A stretch of DNA of 64,000 nucleotides from Polytrichum commune (taxonomy: Eukaryota > Streptophyta > Polytrichopsida > Polytrichales > Polytrichaceae), in contig OX485807.1 of assembly GCA_950295325.1 (NCBI GenBank), positions 21,113,666 through 21,177,665 of the forward strand. The letters run 5' to 3'. A program made the translations under genes and the position numbers. Of this stretch, positions 59,001 through 64,000 are shown in pieces. The notes under the pieces are model-generated. The model was given only the letters and a program-made list of their open reading frames with translations. It was not told the DNA's origin and made no database searches. The stretch's first letter is position 1. Every line of letters begins with the position of its first letter.

Positions 59001-60034
59001 CCACGAATGAAGGAGCTCATCGCATTTGGTAGGAAATGCTTAGAAAGCATGTAAATAATGTGGATTGGGACAAATGACAGGTGCTTCCCATTTTCCCTCT
59101 GGATTCCAAAATACTTGAAGTTCGCGAAATTACTTCCATCATAGTCTTCATGGATATTTTCGGGTATCGAAGAAGGATGTTGTCCCTGCAACCATCTTTC
59201 TTTGTTCCTCCACGTATTCAATAATTTAAGACACATTGACATGCTCTTGCATATGCTCGCCAACAAAGGGCCAACCGGCATATATTCAAAAGCTAACATA
59301 TTCTTCCTCATTTTTAAACATACAGGACATTTTTCTGAACAAGTTGAATAGTCGCGTTTGAATTTTGATCTCAATCCTGCTCTGCATACACATCTCGCCA
59401 TATTTGAACCTTCATATATTTCTTCAGAACTTGGCTCCATAACTTGGGGTACATGCGATACTTCTGTTGATCCCGTGCACAATCTGAATCTTTGTGTTTC
59501 CACTAGCCCAAGAGACTTATAATAAACCTGCAATTGTTTCCATGAGGCAGGTGCAACAGCTCCTCCACCTATATCTCCTTGCCATTGTGGGCCAGCAATA
59601 GTAAGCAATCTACCCAAAAACAACTCCAAGTAATCTATCGTCCCATCTTCAAAGACTTTAGGCTCTTGTTGCAACGAGCCAAATAATTGATGTAACATAG
59701 AATCTTGCACCCTTATAGGAATATGTGTTTCATCCCACATTATCTGAAGTTCCACAATACGGCAAGTGATTGCTTCATTTAAGGTCAATGCTTGTGGTGT
59801 AATTGACATAGGTGCAAGATCATTAATAAGACAAGGAATTGTTGATTCGTTAGGTTCAGTTTCTGTATTTTGTGGCTTTGTGGACGCGGGTTCTTGTGTC
59901 GTGTTGCATACAACTTACATATCCAAATGCATATACACTGTGCTCTTGGACCACCACTTCAAACCTCGACAAATATTACAGAAACATTGCGTCACAGGTG
60001 TGAAGCTTGAAGAAGCCTCCTCCCATGTTTGCAT
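56033..60034 (-). CDS. TNP2-like (CACTA-type) transposase, multi-exon and partly decayed
   Basis: On the minus strand a start ATG at 60,034 leads into a Cys-rich piece (CFCNICRGLKWWSKSTVYMH) ending at a GTAAGT donor (59,918). Open blocks follow at 59,809-58,964, 58,637-58,242, 58,052-57,714, 57,487-56,510 and 56,344-56,033. Typical TNP2-type segments are the early C-x-C-x2-C and HL region, a second CVCRAGL Cys cluster, HEDYDGSNFANFKYFG, IWIGDHPTQCKIGGLK with a CCRRHK pair, RWPRNLSSLGYYKAKEFQIW, and DVFWCYPFERE. Exon borders inside are not all resolved; a proposed first intron would be very short, so frameshifts are likely. It would catalyse cut-and-paste transposition. TIRs and target duplication were not found; tandem 70-bp repeats at 60,044-60,183 sit where subterminal repeats of CACTA elements usually lie. 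Confidence 0.65.
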
Positions 60035-60043
60035 ACCTTTAAC

Positions 60044-60183
60044 TTTCTCACATTCAAAAGTGTGGGTCATTACCATGTCGTTGGTTTGGAGGTCGTAGGC
60101 GAATTCCTAGAAGTTTCTCACATTCAAAAGTGTGCGTCATTGCCATGTGGTTGGTTTGGAGGTCACAAGGGAATTCCATCGGG
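60044..60183. repeat. 70-bp tandem repeat upstream of the transposase
   Basis: Two adjacent units start at 60,044 and 60,114, sharing TTTCTCACATTCAAAAGTGTG, GTCATT(A/G)CCATGT and TTGGTTTGGAGGTC. The CACATTCAAAAGTGTG part is a near-palindrome that could serve as a transposase binding site. Confidence 0.75.
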
Positions 60184-60344
60184 GACTGTCCTATTATTCA
60201 CGGATGCGCAATATTTCCATATGAGTGTAAAATGATTGCATACAAGCAGGTAAAGTGTCCTCTTTTCCCATATGGAAATGCATTATATGCCCCTTGTGAC
60301 AAGTCAAGCTAGTGTACTTGCAGTAACATCTCTATGGTCTCTCC

Positions 60345-61471
60345 AGGTCAAGGTATCATCAACAATGCAGAGGCTGCTCGAGCTCTTGGCGCAGGTACTG
60401 GCAATCGATGTTATTTAGATTAAGGATTTGTGGAGCCGGGATCCATTTATTTGAAAAACACTTACAGAGGGTGGTCATATGTAGGAGAAGTTGCTCGCGC
60501 TGAGCTCTCACCGTTATTTACTTGTCTTGGAGAAAGGTCCGAGCCTACCCCTAAAATTCTTTGATAAAGAGGAAATACTTTTCTAAGTTTTGGTCAGCTT
60601 ATACCTCCTTGACGTTCAAATCTGAGCTAATATTTTGCGAAATTTCAATATCCCCGTCCATCTTCTGCAGATTAGTGACACCTAAGCGTGCTCTTAAGGT
60701 AGGGCAGAACGTACAAGCCAATTCCTGTTGAGAATACAAGACATTTTGCGATGCTCTGTTGGAACTTCCACTTAGCAACGTTTCTGTCAACTGCAATGGA
60801 ATTTAGTGAGTTCAACCATGTCGTATAACTCTCAGACGCTTGTATGCGTCTTGTACGCATGACTGTTGAAGTCATTCTCTTGGATTAGTGATGTACGCAT
60901 GATCTGTTGAGCTTGTTCGTTCTTTGACCAGATTGCAGAAAACACCAGGCTTCCTTTAGGACTGGCGTACTCTGTTTGCGGTACGTTAAGGACAAACAAT
61001 ATTGCTGCTGAATTGATTGCAGCTTTGAAATGGCGTAGCACGTCGAGATATTACTCATATATTCCGAAGTGGGTGGAAAGACTGCGATGTTCACTTGGAA
61101 CTTCCAGTTGCGAAGTTTAATTTAACTGCTGACATCAAGTTACACGGTTTACAACTCCTTGATTTTGTGCGACTTTGTGGAGCGAGCTTGATATGTTTCT
61201 CGAACACGCGACCGTCCGAGGTTCTGTTTTGATAGTTTTCAAACTGTATTGAAGCTGAACTAATAGATCCGTAAAATAGTCTGCAACACGATGCATGATA
61301 TGATTTTTTGAGCTTGGCATTTCCACATCTTCCACAGGTGAATAAAATTAAGGCTTTCAAGATAGAGTGTGCCGGTCTTGAAGGAAAGGTGACATCAAGC
61401 TGTGCAATTTGGTCAGACTGCGAACTAGCGGATCACCTTGCTAAACAAGCAGAACGAATTCAATATCGATA
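60345..61471 (+). pseudogene. Two orphan exon-like pieces of an unidentified gene
   Basis: An open stretch between a CTCCAG acceptor and a G-GTACTGG donor (about 60,348-60,393) encodes GQGIINNAEAARALGAG. A terminal-exon-like piece (about 61,339-61,471) follows a CCACAG acceptor and encodes VNKIKAFKIECAGLEGKVTS, then CAIWSDCELADHLAKQ and a short tail before TAG. Both look like real protein sequence in composition, but I do not recognise the family. They may be remnants of one gene or gene pieces carried by a transposon. Confidence 0.35.
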
Positions 61472-61938
61472 GAATGTAATCGATTTGGTACAAGGATCTG
61501 ATAAATCAAAAAAAATCCATTGCAGTTGAACGAAGTCAATTTGAAACCAGCAAATTTCATTCCAGTTCCAACTGAATATTGCAATCTGTCTTGCAGCATT
61601 CCTCATAGGAAATGGCACTGGCAACGCTGTTTCCTCTTCCTTAACAGACGAAAACCTATTTGCACTTTCTTAAGCCAGAAAATCCATTCTGGTTTTACAC
61701 CTTCCATGAACAGCCAGTGCATCACTCATGTTCAAACCTGGAACTAGAGCTAGAAAAGAGAACTCGGATGCGAAATATGTCGGAAGTCCTGTGTCGACGT
61801 AATCATTTCTGTCTGCATCTAATTACTATCTTTCACAGTCCGAACTATGAAGAGACGGAAGACGAACTGCCTTTTTCACCGGATGTATGCCAAGCCTGCA
61901 TTAATTAACAGTCGATCTTCACTTGCACTAGCCATCCA

Positions 61939-62400
61939 TCACTGAACTGCGACTCCGCAATTGCTCTGCGGGATGAACTTGTTGGTGGCAATCCACCAAG
62001 TGTTGCCCACCACATCCTTCACGGCGCACACTCGATCCCCGTAAACCTCATCCTTAGGAGCTTGCACCCACTCCGTTCCATTCTGCTTCAACGCTAGCTC
62101 GTACGTCTGGTCCACATCGTCCACGTAGACGTGCAAGAACGAATGCAACGCCGGGTGCTCCTCAGAGGCTTCACCAATCATGACAGCGCAGGCATCGAGG
62201 CTCACCAACGCGTGCTTCACAGTTTCCTTGTCCTCGCTCATCAACTTGCAACACGTTTGAGCGGCGAACACTTCCGTGATGAAATCCAGCACCTTGTTGG
62301 CGCCCGTGCATACCAGGTACTATACGTCGACACCGTGCTCGGGTAGCCTTCCGGCCTCCCGTGATGAGCTGCTGCTCCAGTAGTCGCCATCACTGCTCTA
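61939..62400 (-). pseudogene. VOC/glyoxalase-like gene with a 5-nt frame-breaking insertion
   Basis: The minus-strand frame ending at 61,939 (117 residues open) has the features of PhnB-like VOC proteins: the FITEVFAAQ start of the first half, FLHVYVDDVDQTYELALKQN, EVYGDRVCAVKDVVGN and WWIATNKF. It has no ATG. An ATG at 62,400 opens the adjoining frame and encodes the expected leader (MATTGAAAHHGRPEGYP and on to VSTY). The two frames are joined if the five bases at 62,320-62,324 (CTATA on the plus strand) are taken as an insertion. The full product would be about 150 residues, normal for a single-domain VOC protein. The family binds a metal and acts on small molecules, but the substrate here is unknown. 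It is otherwise undamaged, so it is a young pseudogene or a sequencing error. Confidence 0.7.
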
Positions 62401-62703
62401 TACCGCAGTTTTGCGGTAATCTCCCTTGCTGAGTGAAATACTTAGATGCAATCGATGATCTCGTGACGCAACAGGCAAGAGAATGATCGGGAAGGTCTCC
62501 GACGTCCATTTTGGGAATGAATGATCTCGCGTACTGAGGGGAATGAATGCAAATTAAACGGTTATCTGTTGACGCAATTACATGCAAAATGGAGTGGAAT
62601 GATTGAAATTTTATCCTGCATCCAGTTTCATGAATTAATCAAGTACGAAGCTTCAAGACGAAGCCGGTGCGACCTCGATGGGGCCACCAATTCGACAGTC
62701 TAA

Positions 62704-63096
62704 TAGCATCTCCACCCTGCCGCGTTAAAGGGACTTGGCAAGCCCTTTAACGCGGCCTTGGAGAAAAACTTGCCCCACCCCTCCCCAACACCGAGGCCTT
62801 GATTGCCATGGCTCTTCAAACTTCCAGCTTCACTCATTGAGTCATTATCCTCGCGGGTGAGTGTTGCTCTTGCTGCGCCCACATTCCAGGGCCTCATCCA
62901 CTTGCGATTCAGTGAATCGTGCCACTTTTGGGAATCAAGAGCATTAAAGGGAATATTCCTGACAATTTTTCAGCGTGAAGAGCCAGTATGCAAGTAACGG
63001 TGGGGGAGTGCCACCCTAAAAAAATTTAGTGCATGCTTGGAGCCCTTCAAAACGCATTTCGAGAGCCTGCCTTTCTGCCCAAGGGTGGAGATGCTC
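62704..63096. mobile_element. PIF/Harbinger-like MITE with GAGCATCTCCACCCT ends
   Basis: It begins TAGCATCTCCACCCT and ends AGGGTGGAGATGCTC, inverted apart from the first bases, and is flanked by TAA at 62,701-62,703 and 63,097-63,099. GAGCATCTCCA ends and a 3-bp TAA duplication are common in plant MITEs of this type. The 393-bp interior is GC-richer than its surroundings, has the hairpin CCGCGTTAAAGGG...CCCTTTAACGCGG near its left end (62,720-62,754), and codes for nothing recognisable. Confidence 0.75.
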
Positions 63097-63293
63097 TAAG
63101 GCACGGAATGCAAGATTCTTGGGTGTTGCAGACTAAAGAGTGAAGAGGGTTGTTCGTCTGTTCCTGGTACGATGGAACAGTGTTATGGTTGACGGCAATT
63201 TAATAGGGGATCTTTAGGGGATCTCTACCAGGTTCGCTTTGGGGAACTCAATTTAGAACATTGGGAATGTACACTTAGGCGGACGCTAAAGTA

Positions 63294-63379
63294 CCCCCTA
63301 CGAACTTGTAGGGGGCAGCTCCCAGGGAAAAAAACCCTACCCGCCCGTCAACCGAGCGGTGACCGGACGCGCCGGTCAC
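63294..63379. other. Pair of perfect hairpins
   Basis: CCCCCTAC (63,294-63,301) pairs with GTAGGGGG (63,308-63,315) over a 6-base loop. GTGACCGG (63,359-63,366) pairs with CCGGTCAC (63,372-63,379) over a 5-base loop. Their role is unknown. Confidence 0.6.
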
Positions 63380-63399
63380 TAGTGGATGGAATGACGTAG

Positions 63400-64000
63400 G
63401 ACGTGGCTTGCGGGCGGTCGGTTGGGTTTTAGGGTTTGGAGCGCGTCCTTCGAGGTGTCCAGTCCTTCAAGACTGGTAATTATTCCACTGCGCGTCTTTC
63501 GAGGCTACATTGTTTTCGAGGTTAGGTGTGTGGACAGATGTTGTGTCCTTCATATTGGACACCCTCTCTCAATGGCAAATCTTTCACATGAGTGTGCTTG
63601 TAGTTTGATTTGTAATGATTTGAGAGTGATGAGGTAGGATTGTTGAGAGATTAGACATATTTCGAGCGAGTATTGCTGTCTCTTCGCCATCTAGGGTTTA
63701 GGGTTGTAATTATTGTTGGAAAGCATTCATTGCAAGGGTGATTCATGAACAGATTGAGGGATTTCTTTTGTAAAAGAAGTGCAGATTAGGTGTATAATGA
63801 GTGCAGATTAGGTTACAATGAGTGCAGATCTTGCATTGAGTCACATTGAGTGCACTAATGAGGGAGGCGTCCATTCGCCATCTAGGGTTTCGGCCATTGA
63901 GTGAGGCGTCTCTTCGCCATCAGGCGCGTGGATCTCTCTTTCATCATTTCACCTAATTGCCTAAGTCATAATCATGGTCAAGGGTTGAACCCTGGATTTT
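63400..64000 (+). promoter_or_regulatory. Telobox-containing, GC-richer right edge
   Basis: TTTTAGGGTTTGG (63,425), CATCTAGGGTTTAGGGTT (63,690) and CATCTAGGGTTTCGG (63,882) are telobox-type (AAACCCTA on the other strand) motifs, common near transcription starts of plant growth and ribosome genes. TCTTCGCCATC and GAGTGCAGATTAGGT recur several times. It may be the promoter or leader of a gene beyond the window; no coding frame is supported inside it. Confidence 0.3.

Noticed and set aside
63680-63900. Interstitial telomere repeat
   Set aside because: Only isolated TTTAGGG units occur, in telobox context rather than in a tandem array.

Overview
The window looks like nuclear DNA of a land plant. 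The base composition is AT-leaning and genes are very sparse. The one clear, complete gene is plant-specific (dormancy/auxin-repressed family), and a second gene carries a plant DeCL (DUF3223) domain next to GW motifs, as in the tail of the largest subunit of plant RNA polymerase V. Introns with GT-AG borders and MITE-like elements with TTA/TAA target duplications fit this. The species cannot be read from the sequence. A seed-free plant (moss, liverwort, hornwort, lycophyte or fern) is a guess, prompted mainly by a reverse-transcriptase family that I otherwise associate with invertebrate genomes.

Layout: 1-7.1 kb is old repeat DNA with TIR elements and a nested insertion. 7.2-13.5 kb is a nearly intact retroelement: two 1,086-bp direct repeats with a single mismatch seen, a gag-like RGG-rich ORF and a separate reverse transcriptase ORF, placed within a (CT)n tract; a diverged third repeat copy follows to about 14.6 kb. 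14.6-23.5 kb is dispersed repeats, including a cluster of related units at 22-23.5 kb. 23.6-25.7 kb is the dormancy/auxin-repressed gene (four exons, plus strand). 26-47 kb is repeats: TIR elements, two Harbinger-like MITEs, pogo/Tigger-like remnants, a tandem 322-bp duplication, a degenerate 5S-like sequence and long GA and poly-G tracts. 47.9-53.0 kb is a multi-exon gene for an acidic, GW-containing DeCL protein. 56.0-60.0 kb is a minus-strand TNP2-like transposase in several exons. 60.3-61.5 kb holds two orphan exon-like pieces. 61.9-62.4 kb is a VOC/glyoxalase-like gene broken by a 5-nt insertion. 62.7-63.1 kb is a third Harbinger-like MITE, and 63.3-64.0 kb is a GC-richer, telobox-containing stretch that may lead into a gene beyond the window.

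The genes do not form a pathway. The strongest themes are the unusual retroelement, the apparently free-standing polymerase-V-tail-like protein, and several TIR element families in which microsatellites or homopolymers sit at the same place in each copy. Most of the short open frames in the window start at non-ATG codons or lie in repeats and are not reported.
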